A stretch of 64,000 nt of DNA from Lepidostoma basale (GCA_022606425.2 JAHDVF020001252.1:1364001-1428000); one strand, 5' to 3'. Shown: positions 1 through 11,439, numbered from the stretch's first letter. Notes: a model not told the origin generated them from the sequence alone. Program-made: numbers and translations.

Positions 1-219
1 ACGCAGTGATATTTTTATAATTTTTTTCATAAATATAGGTACGGATTGGAACCAGAATTCAATAACAAATTCTTGCTTCCATGGAAACATTTCATAACCA
101 AATATCGTATATCAAAATCTAAAAGCAGAAATGTTCTAAGTAGGAACCTTCGACGAGCGTGTGTGAGACGATAATTGGAATCTGGCTGTTCATCCAATAA
201 ATTTACCCCCTCGGCATTC

Positions 220-610
220 TCCCTCTCTCTGGTTTCAATCCTGCGATTGGTTTGCAGCAATTTCCTCTATTCTTCTCTTCCATTCTTCCCTGTCTTGTGC
301 GACTCTTTTGAAATCTGCATATGATGAGCAGCACACGTCCACCAACAGGTACTCTCGGCGTGGGCGTCCCCTAGAGTCCCCTCGGTCATACCCTCCATTA
401 TGGCATGCAAGAGACCTTCTTGTCGTATTACATGGCCGATCCATCTTGCACGCCTTTCGGACAAGGTCCTGAGCCGGTGCCTTCCTCCTTCGATTCTTTG
501 GAGAACCTTCTCATTTGTGATGTGGTCTCTCCAGGAAATTCCTAATAGTCTTCTATAGGACCACATCTCAAAAGCCTCTAGTCTCCGTTTATCTCTTTCG
601 GATAGGCACC
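220..610 (-). mobile_element. LINE 3' end, RTE/BovB-like C-terminus
   Basis: The minus strand encodes the C-terminal part of a non-LTR retrotransposon polyprotein. A stretch starting MWSYRRLLGISWRDHI runs through RARWIGHVIRQ, then a frameshift near 400, then GRPRREYLL and DREEWKRRIEEIAANQSQD with a stop. This order (LLGISW, WIGHV, RGRPR, REEW) is typical of insect LINE C-termini. The copy is 5'-truncated and frameshifted, so it is dead. Clade assignment is inferred from style only. Confidence 0.65.
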
Positions 611-639
611 ATGTCTATCTATACGAGGAGTATTCTCGG

Positions 640-1010
640 CATTACGCTGCGATAATCCAACTAAACTGATTCACATGCAATTATGATCTTTATTTTTTAT
701 TAGAATTATTGAGAGAGTCCAACCAGGTGGCCGAGCTACGCGCTGGAAGGACACTCCACGGTGCTGCACTGCACGGGCAGCAGCTCCCGGCCCGGCTAAT
801 CTGTTCCGTGAATTCTCCGCTCCCGTCTGTTTGTGTGTACTCGTACTTACAGTAGCCAACATAATGCGCCGTTCACGGCCACCGCCGCGTCGATAAATGT
901 CGGATCCACCCGAGTTATTCTACTACGTACAGCGCAGCCACCACTCGCCGCGCCGGTGACCGCCGCTCGTATTTATGTCTTTAGACTTGCGCCATGCTGG
1001 AGCTAATGCT
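640..1010 (-). other. GC-rich island, possible first exon or promoter of an unseen minus-strand gene
   Basis: About 300 bases clearly richer in GC and CpG than the surroundings. On the minus strand an ATG (860-862) is followed nine bases later by a consensus splice donor (GTAAGT, complement of 845-850). No downstream exon was recognised. It could be a promoter-proximal exon or a chance open region, and no protein similarity is visible. Confidence 0.2.
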
Positions 1011-1230
1011 TCTCTCCACTATTGATGGCCTTTGAAATTACAATATATAAACTAATTTTATGCAACAACAAAAAAAGTGTGTATACTTATGAACCTAAGA
1101 AGTTATACTTCTTTGGCGTATCAAAACAATAATATTTTTTTTTTAAATTCTCGCCTGTCAATACTCTTACATTAGTAGAAAGGGCGATAAAATATCAAAA
1201 TAAATATATTTTTGTATTAATGTAAGCTAA

Positions 1231-1422
1231 AACGACGACCTTCGTGGCAGAGTTGTAAGTGCTCCGACCTGCATACCGAAGGTCCCGGGTTCGATTCCCG
1301 GCGATAGCAGTGTGACTGTCACAATGTCTGGCGTCTGGTGTAGAATACACGTGACAGTAAATTGGCGATTGATTAGCTACCTATCACAGATCATGAAAAT
1401 CAATATTATAGCTAAAAAACAA
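1231..1422 (+). mobile_element. SINE-A (tRNA-derived)
   Basis: The head has a pol III A-box-like stretch (CGTGGCAGAGTTGTAAGTG) and a B box (GGTTCGATTCC), so it derives from a tRNA. The body (GTGTGACTGTCAC, GTGTAGAAT, ACGTGACAGTAAA) is shared with copies near 7030, 13870, 26430, 40570 and 42700. The 3' end trails off after CTATCACAGATCATGA. It is not a functional tRNA gene. Confidence 0.75.
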
Positions 1423-1483
1423 ATCGTATTCAGCAATTGGGTAAACGACCTGTTGTATACACAAGTTTAAAAAAAGGATGAGC

Positions 1484-1680
1484 ATGCATAATGGTGTTCT
1501 TGTGTCGATACTTATGTTAATAAATTAAAGCATGGAACTGGCAAAAGAAATCGACGAGTGTGCGTTATACGATGCTTGACTGTAGTGGAATCGAGAGATG
1601 TATGCCAGGACGGAGCAATGTGGTGGTCCATTCTTTCTGCCTACCCGTCCGGAGAGACGGCGTGATGGTTAGTTAGTTAT
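1484..1680 (+). mobile_element. LINE-T 3' end (GTTA-tailed), internally deleted
   Basis: Starts in the conserved HNGVL...AWNWQKK part of the LINE C-terminus, skips the middle, and resumes at the last ~130 bases. It ends GGCGTGATGGTTAGTTAGTT, the family's tetranucleotide tail. Confidence 0.6.
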
Positions 1681-2150
1681 ATATTTGGTAAGGTTCTTTC
1701 TTCTTCTTAAAAAAAATTTCACAAATTACATTGAACAAAATATTCGAAATAATCCCACTAAAATGTGACAATACGCTGGTACTGTTTTACACTTTTTACG
1801 ACTAACTTCATTCATGTCTCATTTCATGACATGTTTTCGCAATTCATGAGTTGGAAAGCGTGAAATGTCCGGCCGTTATTCGTCGTTAATTTAACTTCAT
1901 CATGCCGCACTTCCGTAACAAGGTGGGCGCGCAACTCTCGAAAAATATCTTTAAATCATTAAATTCTAACCTTATTTGTAACAACCCGATTTTCAGAAGA
2001 AGAAAAACAAATCCCAATATGTAATATTATTTTTCTTTTCTATGAAAAATATTATTATTACTTATGGTAGCTTTTTTCAGACTGGAGAAAGCAACGGGAA
2101 ACCACTCCAGCAACACTTCAAGGAATTAATTCCTTTTTGATATCAAGTTT
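1681..2150. other. No recognisable feature
   Basis: AT-rich sequence without a convincing reading frame. Nothing is supported here. Confidence 0.5.
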
Positions 2151-2612
2151 TTGTTAACTAACTAACTAACCATCACGCCTTCTCCCCGAAGGGGTAGGCA
2201 GAAAGAATGGACTGCCACACTTTTCTTTCTTGACATATTTCTCTCGATTCCTCAACATTCATACATCGTGTCATGCACGCGCGTCGATTTCTCTGACTCC
2301 TCACATGGCCGACATTCAATATTTGATTTATTTGATCGTGCCACGTTTTCCTCGGTCTTCCTCTATTTCTGGTCCCATTTAAATCATTAACATATATTTT
2401 TTTTTACCATTCTTTCCTCATTCATTCTTTCCATATGTCCAAACCATCTTAATGATCCTTTCATTATTTTGTTCATGACACCATCATTCGCACCGCATTC
2501 ACTTCTTATATTTTCATTCGACACTCTATCGTACACAGAGTATCCACACATTCGTCTAAGAGATCTCATTTCTACTGCATTTATTCTACTTTCATCCTTC
2601 TTTTGCCAGATA
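2150..2612 (-). mobile_element. LINE-T 3' end (GTTA-tailed)
   Basis: On the minus strand it encodes the family's C-terminal motifs MRSLRRMCGYSVYDRVSNEN and GSLRWFGHMERM, then the 3' UTR and (GTTA)n tail at 2152-2172. One of the better-preserved copies of the tail region; 5'-truncated. Confidence 0.75.
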
Positions 2613-3187
2613 GTTGTGATACGATAATTTTATTTTTATTATTTAAAATATTAGCATTTTATTTTGTCATATCTTTCTATTTGTGTTCAAAGGTTATTGT
2701 GTTAAAACAGGTTTAAAATCGTCCCCGAACAAATGTATAATGAATATAACGCCGATTGCTATTTTTCAGTCTCATGAACCAGCAACCTGAATCTATTCGG
2801 CCAAGTATATATTAACTCTTTAACACTTTTTACTCGTATTTTTTATTATTAAAAGAGATACCAAGTATAAGGTTTATTCAAATCTTATTTATCTTTGGCT
2901 TCTAGATCTTTCGCACCTCTGGCCGGCTCCATGGCGCATGGCGGCACGGCCGTACTTTGAACTCATGACTATGCTAATCTCATATTTATAGAATAACCGA
3001 GATCTAGAGGCTCCTGGACCTAGCTGATGTTTAGAATGGAGTATGAAATCATTCAGTGATGCATGTTACCGTCACTCCTACGGAAGTTTGTCGAATTTTT
3101 GTTAACACAAACAAAACCTTTATTGCCAATATTGTAATAGGGATAATGAATAACACTAAAATATTCTAAGCAGGTATAATAGAAAAT
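2613..3187. other. No recognisable feature
   Basis: AT-rich apart from a small GC-rich patch at about 2915-2960. No coding or repeat assignment is possible. Confidence 0.4.
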
Positions 3188-3360
3188 AGACCACTGCACT
3201 ATTCTATCCTGACATAGTGTTTGTGCCTCTTCTTCATCCATGCACTATAACAGTACGGTCGTCGATTGTTCCGAATTCGAACATTGCCGCCCTTTTTAGT
3301 ATTTGATTAATTTGGTAATGCCATATTTACCTTGGCTTTTCTCAAGTTCTTTTTCCATTC
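3188..3360 (-). mobile_element. LINE-3 fragment
   Basis: Decayed copy of the third LINE relative. The minus strand retains ITKLIKY and MDEEEAQTLCQDRIVQW, equivalent to the final VEEAREICQERKVWQ block of LINE-T. Confidence 0.45.
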
Positions 3361-3577
3361 ACACTACATGTTATAATCATAACTATTTATATATCTGTGA
3401 AATAAGAAAGTTTATTAATTGGAATATGTATGTAGAACTTAATTGTAATTACCTCTTCTTCTTCTTCTTTTAATAGATTTGACTATCTGTGACACAGAAA
3501 TCATGTCTCGTCGGATGATGAGATCCAGATGAGATTCAGTAATTACTGAAATGACGAATTTATTTCTGATTATTATT

Positions 3578-4070
3578 AAATAAAACGTTGTTTAATACAT
3601 TCACTTTTGTCTTTATTTCGACAGCGACCGTTTTTATAAAGCCAAAAGTTGAAGTAGATATTTGAAAGCATCGTGTTATTTAATTATTGTTTAAAATGAA
3701 CTTCCACCAAGAGATTTCCGCAAAATCAATATATAATATTATCTTAACAAAAAGATTATGAATTAAAACATTTTACTCAAATCTCTTGAAGGAAGTTAAT
3801 TTTAAATAATAATAAAATAAAACTCTTGAATAACTAACTGTACCTAATACCAATATTTAAATTCAGTAAATTTTACATAATTATTTTTAAATTATTTTTT
3901 GTATAGAATCATGTTTACCACCCCTGATCTGTATATTTATAAAGGATTTAGTTAGCAATATTGCCACCAGTCTGTCGATGCCAGCGAGCCTGGCGAAACC
4001 TGTTGCTGTCGAAACAAGAGTGGAAGTAGTTAAAAAAATCGTTTTATTTGATTATTATTAATTAATTAAT
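3578..4070. repeat. Remnants of foldback group C (hammerhead-like)
   Basis: Left part 3578-3720 matches both arms of the palindrome at 12017-12205, with its centre lost, plus the flanking TGAACTTCCACCAAGAGATTT. Right part 3972-4070 carries a plus-strand motif: CTGTCGA, T, stem GCCAG/CTGGC around a CGAGC loop, GAAA, then a decayed ACCTGT palindrome, followed by the family tail GTGGAAGTAGTTAAAAAA. Confidence 0.55.
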
Positions 4071-4149
4071 TAACACACTCTTTACAACATTTTAAATGTA
4101 AACAAATACTTGTAGACGAATACTGGATTTTACCCGTTGCGGGTTATCA

Positions 4150-4440
4150 ATTCAAGGATTAATTGTATAATATCTCAATAGAGACGAAGATGCAAATTGG
4201 AAACAGAATATGGTGATCGAGGTGTTTACAAGACTTATGACCTGTCATTAGTTGGGTTAAGCGCACGCTTTATGTAATATAGCATTTCCCATTCCACCCT
4301 TTTTACAACCACCATGTCTGACAATTTTTTGGAAGTTGTATATATGTTAATATGTAACACCAAACTTCACATGTTAGTTTCAATCTTCACAGTAGCGCCA
4401 TCTATGAAGATTGGATTTTATCTTATTTTTGTCATTTGTC
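4150..4440 (+). repeat. Dispersed repeat DR1, copy 1
   Basis: About 290 bases shared with 22045-22305 (minus), 54725-54955 (plus) and, in part, 50850-50960. Shared landmarks are GAAACAGAATATGGT, ACTTATGACCTGTCATT, TCTGACAATTTTTTGGAAGTTG and GCGCCATCTATGAAGATT. No coding capacity; class unknown. Confidence 0.6.
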
Positions 4441-4990
4441 TTACGGGTTAATTTTTCTCGAAATGTATCAAAGGTTTTACACCATCATCATCGAGAGAAC
4501 AAGATAAACTGTAAAAAATTACTGAAAATTTACCCTGAAATGCTGGAATATTCGTAGTTGAATCGTTGAAATAAAATTCTATATAAATATCATGATCGCA
4601 TATGGTACAAAGATAGTGAATAGAAGTTATTACTCGCATGAAAAACGTCACGAATATCTCTCGTCCGGCGTCCTCCCGGTCGCTGTTTACTGTTTTTCTT
4701 TCATAATAGTTAGGTGTCACGTGTTCCGCGCGCTTGTTGTGCGACTTCATAAATACGACACTCGTAATCGTAATCGCCGCAGTCAACACTATTATGGTTT
4801 GTTTTTGTTGATCTCACTCCAGACCGCTGCTATTGTTGTTTGTTGTGGTCTAAACTATATCGATTTTTGGTTTCCCTCGCCATTTCAGCTGCGCGTGTAA
4901 ACACTTAAACCCAATTGTATTATACATTTTTCGTACATAACAATAATCGTTAGAGTTAACGAATTTCATCATTATGAAATACACGTTGAA
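4441..4990. other. No supported feature
   Basis: Two overlapping open frames on opposite strands (about 4448-4900) show no recognisable motif and lie in ordinary AT-rich DNA. I treat them as chance. Confidence 0.4.
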
Positions 4991-5002
4991 TCAAATTAAT
5001 GC

Positions 5003-5168
5003 ACTCGTTTTAGAACATGTTCACGTGAAACTCCGTATTCAATATTCAATATTAATGAAAACGTTAGTTTTCTAGATGTTTTAATATATTTTATGGAATT
5101 GCAATTTTCAACATGAGTAAAAATAATATTCCATAATTATGAAGAAGGAACCGGATCGTTTCCAGGAC
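5003..5168 (-). repeat. Half of a foldback group E arm plus SINE-B tail
   Basis: 5003-5090 resembles one arm of the group E foldbacks (AATGAAAACGTTAGTTTTCTAG). 5093-5168 matches the 3' part of SINE-B at 59232 (CAACATGAG, ATTATGAAGAAGGAACCGG). Confidence 0.4.
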
Positions 5169-5372
5169 CAATTGTCCCCAATAATGCCCCAGCAATGCGA
5201 CACATCTCACTCGCATTAATACAATAAAGCTTTCAAAAGCGTTTTCATCAATATTTTCCTTGCCGTCCACTCCTGGACATAGGCCTCCATTCTCGTTCCA
5301 TTCTGTTCGATCTCTAGTGATCTGCATCCAGGAACTTGCCGCACTCTTCCGAATGTCTTCGCGCTAAAATAA

Positions 5373-5485
5373 AAACTAACTAACTAACTAACCATCACGC
5401 CGTTTCCCCGAAAGGGTAGACAGAAAGAATGGACCGCAACACTTTAATCGATGCTGCACTCCATTCTTCACTTTTCGCCAACGCG
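5373..5485 (-). mobile_element. SINE-C, 5'-truncated copy
   Basis: Minus strand reads GTGCAGCATCGATTAAAGTG, then the shared LINE-T end and (GTTA)n tail (5373-5393). It has the SINE-C junction rather than the LINE-T protein sequence. Confidence 0.6.
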
Positions 5486-6260
5486 ACCTTTCCATTTTTT
5501 ATGGTTTCTTATATTCAATTCATTAAATCAACTTGTCAATACGTGTAAGTCTTTGTGACACATATCCTCCGCGAAAATAGGTTTTTTAATGTCTAAAAAT
5601 GGAATTTTAATTCATTGTTCAAAAAACCATAAATATACATTATTCACGTACAATATTATCATAATATTTCTGGTGTGTGAATTTTACTATTTAAAAATAA
5701 ATAAAACCTGCACTGCTTTTGATATATTACGTATTATATATATATATGTTTCGTAATGTATTCGAACTAGATCAAAGGAGTAATTAAATTGGGGATTTTA
5801 ATCTTGCCATAAACATGAAATTTCCACTTCATGCCGTTCGAAGCTGTTAATCGTAATAGGTGCCTCCCTTTCCAGGACTTTGAATAAATCCCTTTCACCT
5901 ACATTGAGCAGGTCGATAGATTTTAATGACAGTTTTAGTTGGAAACAGTCACCTCCGGTCGGACTGTCCTGTTGAAAATGGGGCACTCTCTCCCCGGCAC
6001 TGATGTGACCTGGATCCAATTAATATCGATTCTTTCCCGACGTAACGGAGCTCCATCTTCCATCACGAACTTTCCATCCACTAATTACTATTTACCTGCC
6101 TACTAACGGCCGTCTACTAGCGGCTGATTTTCAATTATTTATTGCGACGTGTAATTATTCAATACTATTACTCGTACATACATAATCTATGTTATTTGGA
6201 TATAATTGTTTCTTAAATACTTAGATTCAATAGAAACCCCTTTTTAACGCTTTATTATAT
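5486..6260. other. No supported gene
   Basis: Contains a 73-codon minus-strand frame at 5798-6019 with somewhat higher GC but no recognisable domain and no clear splice context. Possibly chance or an old fragment. Confidence 0.35.
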
Positions 6261-6299
6261 TATATGGGAGTGACATGTGTCGTATTGCTGGGGCATTAT

Positions 6300-6400
6300 C
6301 TGGCGATTGTCAAGGAGACAAAACGTTTGGTCCCTGATCCAGTGGGCTTGGGTTCAAGCCTTGAAATGACCCGGTCCATTTTTCGTAATAATAGCATATT
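6300..6400 (+). mobile_element. SINE-B fragment
   Basis: Keeps the B-box region (TGGGTTCAAGCC) and the following GACCCGGTCC...TTCGTAATAATA, matching SINE-B at 59232-59372. The A box is eroded. Confidence 0.4.
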
Positions 6401-6403
6401 ATC

Positions 6404-6868
6404 TTGTGCGATGGGGGACCCCAGTCAGCCCACCATATGCTTTGGGAGTGTCGTCTCCTGGAGAGCGCAAGATACAGAATAATCGAGAATGTAAGAGTTG
6501 CTGCCCGGCCGGTCTGGAATTCTGACCTGACGGGCAGCGGACATAACTTTAGATGCCTGAGGACTTTTGTGAGAGCGTGGACTGATGTTTTTAGTTGAGC
6601 TGGCATTTGGCCGATTCAAATAGCTACACATAATTGGCATTAGAATCTCGATCACCGGGGCTGCTGCTCCTGGATCGCACTAGTGGGTTTCTCGGCCGAC
6701 TATCTTGCCGAAAGTCGCCGTCTTGTGTCGTACATCCGCCCCTTTGAGGGGGTGTCGGACTCCTCGCCGGGGAGAGGGGGCACCTTGCGGGGGCCCCGTT
6801 CTTTCCTCTTGGATCAATTTTCTTTTTAAATTATACACCTTAAAATGTTAGGTTAGGTTAGGTTAGTT
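6404..6868 (+). mobile_element. R1-clade-like LINE 3' end with TTAGG array
   Basis: The frame beginning at 6404 (CDGGPQSAHHMLWEC) is the Cys-rich C-terminal finger typical of R1-clade LINEs (Cx...HxxxxC), followed by a GC-rich 3' UTR (6600-6800). It ends in about four TTAGG-type repeats at 6848-6866. R1-clade elements of the TRAS/SART type insert in TTAGG telomeric repeats in insects; whether this copy is one of them is inference. It is 5'-truncated. Confidence 0.55.
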
Positions 6869-7023
6869 CAATCCTTTTCTATGTCCCAATCTAACAAAAC
6901 AAAGCAAAATATGGTACATGATTTTATGGCCTATTATAAAATTGTGAGTGTGGGATGGGAGAGAAAACTTGGAATGATGAAAGAATAAAGATTTTTTTTG
7001 TAAATAGAGAAAACAGTCATAGA

Positions 7024-7190
7024 AACTCATGACATGTGATAGGTAGCTAATATATCGCCATTTTATTGTCACGTAAATTCTTCACCAGACTAAAGACAAT
7101 GTGACATCACACTACCATCGCCGGGAATCGAACCCGAGACCTTCGGCGTGCCAGTCAAAGCACTTGCCAGTCGGCCACGAAGGTCGTCAC
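7024..7190 (-). mobile_element. SINE-A
   Basis: Minus-strand copy. The B box (GGTTCGATTCCCGGCGATGG) and A-box region (GTGGCCGACTGG) are both present, with the head at about 7189 and the tail at about 7024. Confidence 0.75.
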
Positions 7191-7700
7191 GTGTTTGATA
7201 ATGATGCAATTGTTAGTATTTGTATGAAACGGTGCGTAGTGCAGTGGATGTGATATTTCAGTAGCCTTCTATTTACTAGTTTAATGTTTATATATGCATT
7301 CTGATTGCGCACCTTGTGTGTGCATTAGTCTGATGACGCATGTGCTTTCAAGTTCTCATTATTACGTTACGCAACCCGCGACACAACTAGTATGGCCGAT
7401 GTGTCAACATTGTTTTCTGTCAACTGCTTAATTATCTTCAATCAATACAACAACACATACAACCACATGTAAGTATATTGTTTTAGTTGTTGTAAACAAT
7501 TGATACATTCACACCATTCAATCACTCACACAAACAGTCAAAAACTGACACATTATTTTTAGTCACCATCTCCCATATTAACACGTAATATCTTTATGTT
7601 TAACTTAGCGTATCTTGATCTGAAATATTGCCGGTAATGGTGCAATGGATTAAATATGTCATTGTTCCATGTTCTGTTTTTTCACTTTTTTATAAATGTA
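7191..7700. other. No recognisable feature
   Basis: AT-rich, no assignable repeat or gene. It flanks the mariner insertion whose TA target is 7699-7700. Confidence 0.4.
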
Positions 7701-8945
7701 TTAGGTGTTTCGGAAAGTTCGGTTCGTTTTACAACAGAGGGCTCTGGCTGCTTCAAGCCTTTGAATCTGCCGGCAATTTTTTTAGTAAGCCTGAGCACTT
7801 GTCAATTAAGTTCAGTTCGCACATGTTTGTCATACATTTGTTTTATCGCTCCTTAAAATTTCGACTTTCGTGGTGAGTAAGAAGCATTTGCGGCAAGTTC
7901 TGCTGTTCCATTTTAATTTTAAGATGAGTGCAGCTGAGGCACATAAAATGCTTGTGGAAGTTAATGGCGATCATGCCCCATCGAATAAATCATGCAGAGA
8001 ATGGTATAGACTCTTCGAAGCTGGTGATTTTAGCTTTGACGACAAAGATCGCCCTGGAAGACCGAAAAAGTTTGAAGACGAGACGAGACTTAAACAACTG
8101 GCAGAAGCATTAGATGTTGGTGTGTCAACAGTGAGTGAACGTTAAACGGCCGTGTGAATGATACAAAAGCAAGGCAATTGGTTGCCAAATGACCTGAAGC
8201 CAAAAGACGTTGAAAGACGATTTTAGACGTACGAATTACTGCTTACGAGGCAGATCAAAAAGTCATTTATCTTTCGTATCATTAGGGGAAACGAGAAATG
8301 GATACGATAATCCCATCCTCAAGAAATGCCGTGCTAGACGTGGCACACCCGTCCCATCGACGTCAACAGCAACGCCGAAGCGGAATATTTATGCTGTCAA
8401 AGTAATGCTCTGCATATGATGGGATCAGAGGGGTGTGGTGCATTATGAACTTCTCAAACCGGGTGAAACGGTCTCGGGGTCAGTCTACCGACGACAACTA
8501 ATGCGATTAAAGCAGGCACTGGCTGAAAAATCACCGGAATGGGGCACCAGGCACAGCAAGCTGATTCTTCAACACGACTACGCTCGACCTCATGCATCGT
8601 AATTGCGGTCAAAAACAACACACATAATGTAAGTTGGGAGATTTTACCGCACCCTCCTTATTTACCATACGTGGTACCATCGGACTTCCACTTGCTCAGA
8701 TCCATAACGCGTGCCTTAGTAGAGCAGCACTTCCATTCATATTCAGATGTCAAGAATTGGGTCGATGCCTGGATTACCTCAAAAGACGGGGGCTTTTTTT
8801 CGTCGCGGGATTCATTTTTTGCCAGAAAGATGGGAAAATGTAGTGCCTAACGATGGACATTTTGATTGACGTATTTTTTTTTAACCTTTCAAATAAATGC
8901 AATTTTTAATTAAAAAAAACGGACTGAACTTTCCGAAACACTTAA
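7701..8945 (+). mobile_element. Mariner element (DD34D-type), degenerate
   Basis: 1245 bp flanked by TA (7699-7700 and 8946-8947). Terminal inverted repeats begin TTAGGTGTTTCGGAAAGTTC at the left and TTAAGTGTTTCGGAAAGTTC (reverse complement) at the right, about 27 of 31 positions matching. Full mariner length is kept but the coding region is broken many times. A 60-bp scrap of the same family's 3' end lies at 46550-46612. Confidence 0.85.
7870..8870 (+). pseudogene. Mariner transposase, broken
   Basis: DNA-binding and catalytic protein of the 7701-8945 element. The N-terminal helix-turn-helix region is still open (AEAHKMLVEVNGDHAPSNKS, GRPKKFED). Later pieces sit in shifted frames: GNEKWIRYDN (first catalytic region), GVVHYELLKPGETV, and LILQHDYARPHAS (second Asp). 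The block equivalent to YSPDLAPTDFH is nearly unreadable. At least four stops or frameshifts; not functional. Confidence 0.75.
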
Positions 8946-9437
8946 TACACTATTATAAATAGTTTCATCTGTTACGTAATGTGGTCAGACATAGCATATA
9001 TATAATATACAATCAAATACATAAAAGCAATGCTTTTTTTTACCCTTATTTGAAGCTTGTAAACATTGAGTTCATGTATCAATCCTGTACGTGCTCTTAA
9101 TCAAATGTTTTCATTTAGAAATAACGTTCGCTGGAGCCGTAGCACAAACTGTTGGCCTTTCCAATTCACCATTGAGCCGGGCTTCACAATCGAACAGTTC
9201 GCTAATTAGAGGCTTTGCGCTCAAACAGAACAATACTACAACTACCCGGCGGCCATGGATCCCTCTGCTCTGTAGACGGGGCTGCGGGCTGCCCTGGTGG
9301 CTGACTTTCACAGCACAAGCGTTAAACGCTCTGCCTTATTCTCCGACCACTGTACAACAGCGAGTAGCGATGTTTTATGAATAACTTACCATTTCAAAAA
9401 ACTTACTTTTCACATAAAATATATTCGTTCAATTTCA
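8946..9437. other. No supported gene
   Basis: A GC-richer patch at 9120-9310 gives open frames on both strands, but neither shows a known domain. Confidence 0.35.
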
Positions 9438-9880
9438 TAACTAACTAATTAACCATCACGCCGTCTCCCTGAAAGTGCAGGCAAAAATAATGGACTGCCA
9501 AACTCTCCTTTTTACATACTTATCTCTACACTACATCGTGTCATGCACACACGTCGATTTCTCCGACTCCTCACTTGGCCGACATTCAATATTTAATTTA
9601 TTTGATCGTGGCACGTTTTTCTCGGTCTTCTTATACCCTTTTTTCCATTATTTATTTCCATTCATTATTTTCATATGTCCAAACCATCTCAATGTTACAT
9701 TCATTATTTAATTCGCACTGCAGAATTCACACATTCGTCTAAGAGATCTCATTTCTACTGCATTTATTCTACTTTTATCATTTTTGCCAGTTCCATGCTT
9801 CACTTCCATACATAAGGGTCGGTAAAAGAACATCATATTTTATTTGCGATGACAACTTTAAGTGAGAAAATCGCTTCTAA
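9438..9880 (-). mobile_element. LINE-T 3' end, degenerate
   Basis: Starts with the complement of the GTTA tail and the GGCGTGATGG end, then decayed LINE C-terminal sequence up to the GTLMYGSEA region near 9820 and a remnant of the preceding block near 9870. Confidence 0.65.
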
Positions 9881-9984
9881 TGTCTTGAGCAGTTATCAAC
9901 AGAATGCTAATCTGGACCAGAGGAAGTGTGATCTAATAGATCCCGGAATCGGGTATTTCAATCATAGTACAGAAGCTTACGTTT

Positions 9985-10140
9985 CTTGAACAATGATGAA
10001 CTCCGTGTTAAATAATTAAATCGAATAAATCCGTTTGTTTTCTAGAAGTTTTATTAAATTCTTGCATTGCTAAAGCATTTGATAAATTTCTGAGCAAGGC
10101 AAAACATGTCATTTCCATAAAACGTATTAAAACTCTCAGA
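9985..10140. repeat. Foldback group E
   Basis: Inverted arms built on TTTTCTAGAAGTTTTATTA and its complement, with AAAACATGTCATTTCC next to the centre. Same family as 32600, 35825 and 41360. Confidence 0.45.
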
Positions 10141-10650
10141 AAATAGATGTTTTCTTTAATGTTGATTATTTGTTATGAAGTTTTACATCATTGTTTAAAA
10201 TACAATATAAAGCAAAGAATCTTCTTATTCTTTTTCTTTCGCCTAGCTATTTTCCGTTTACAACCAACCACACGCGGGTATTCGTTATCCCATTCGTTAC
10301 TATACGAAAACACTTATTTTAGCCACGATATATAGAAACTGGTCTGGAGGAAAAGAGTATCAGCGGTTTCAACAAATTGACTATTATGAGTATAGCCTAA
10401 TTATGTTAAAACCATGTTCGTCACACGCTTCCGTATCTATAGTAATGTCATCGCACAAAAGCTTATTTGTTAACCAGGCACGAGAAACACAACATCGTAT
10501 CAATCCTGTTAAAGTTGGATCTCTCAGACGACTTTGTAAACAAATACTGTAATAGCATATAAAACTCTTGGAATCTAGGGTAAACAAGGGTACGGGTCTT
10601 CATCAGGCGACAGTATGAAATCGAGGAACACTAATGAAGATATAGCAATT
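10141..10650. other. No supported gene
   Basis: Two short open frames without motifs. No repeat recognised. Confidence 0.35.
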
Positions 10651-10654
10651 TGAA

Positions 10655-10940
10655 TAAATAGAATTGCACTTCGTATTTTCTCAAAACCTTTTTTTTCTTT
10701 TTACAGGCATGTTTCTCAATTTTGTACATCGAAAAAGGTTGTGTCACAACCAAAACGTGTGTTTAAAAAGAAAAATAAAGTTTTGTGAAAATACGAAGTG
10801 CAATTCTATTTGAATAAATATAGTTACAATTTGTATTACAACATTTTTTATTTTTTCTGAACTCAGACATGTTTCGGTTACAAGTAACCATTATTAATGT
10901 ATACAATTTTAACAGTCAAATAAAACAGAGCAGTCACTTA
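10655..10940. repeat. Foldback element with decayed hammerhead-like motif
   Basis: 10665-10710 and 10770-10812 form inverted arms (TTGCACTTCGTATTTTCTCA against its complement). The adjoining minus-strand motif at 10866-10897 keeps the hairpin GGTTAC/GTAACC, GAAA and the ACATGT palindrome plus C, but its upstream box has decayed to TTAATAA. Confidence 0.55.
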
Positions 10941-10971
10941 TATACTAAATGGAGATCGAGTTATATATAAA

Positions 10972-11085
10972 AGTGGAAGGAGTATAATTAGGATTGAAGA
11001 GAGGGGAGATGTAACGGGAACATATCGAGTGGAAGGGGGTATAATTAGGGTTGAGGAGGGGGGAGGTGTAACGAGAAAATATCAA
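10972..11085 (+). repeat. Tandem duplication, 56-bp unit
   Basis: Two purine-rich copies beginning AGTGGAAGG at 10972 and 11028, about 85% alike by eye (GTATAATTAGG, AGGGGAGATGTAACG). No coding content. Confidence 0.65.
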
Positions 11086-11439
11086 GCATGGGAATTGAAT
11101 TTAAATTTAATTGGTTATTTATTATATTTTCACATTTATGATGGCTTTTATGATTTCTAAAATTTCTAAATTGTTTAATGTTAGGTTTTTATTATTAATA
11201 TGCAAAATTTCAATACCGTTTTCTTTATTAAATTTATGCAATTGTGTATTTTCAAATGTGAGTCCACAACACAAAGCGAAGGTGATAATATGGTAAAAGA
11301 AAATATATCGCCGTTCTAAATCAATAAAGTTTTATAAATCTTCCATATCGAATAAATCTAAACACGGTGCAATGAAATGAATTGGTTAGTTGATTAGTTC
11401 ATCAGGATTCAAGTAATTATAAGATCATGTAAACTCATT

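Noticed and set aside
1231..1310. Possible tRNA gene
   Set aside because: A and B boxes are present but the cloverleaf is not intact and the sequence recurs with the same body at six places, so it is a SINE head.
4448..4900. Overlapping open frames of 113 (minus) and 102 (plus) codons
   Set aside because: No recognisable motif, AT-rich codon content and mutual overlap; chance frames are more likely.
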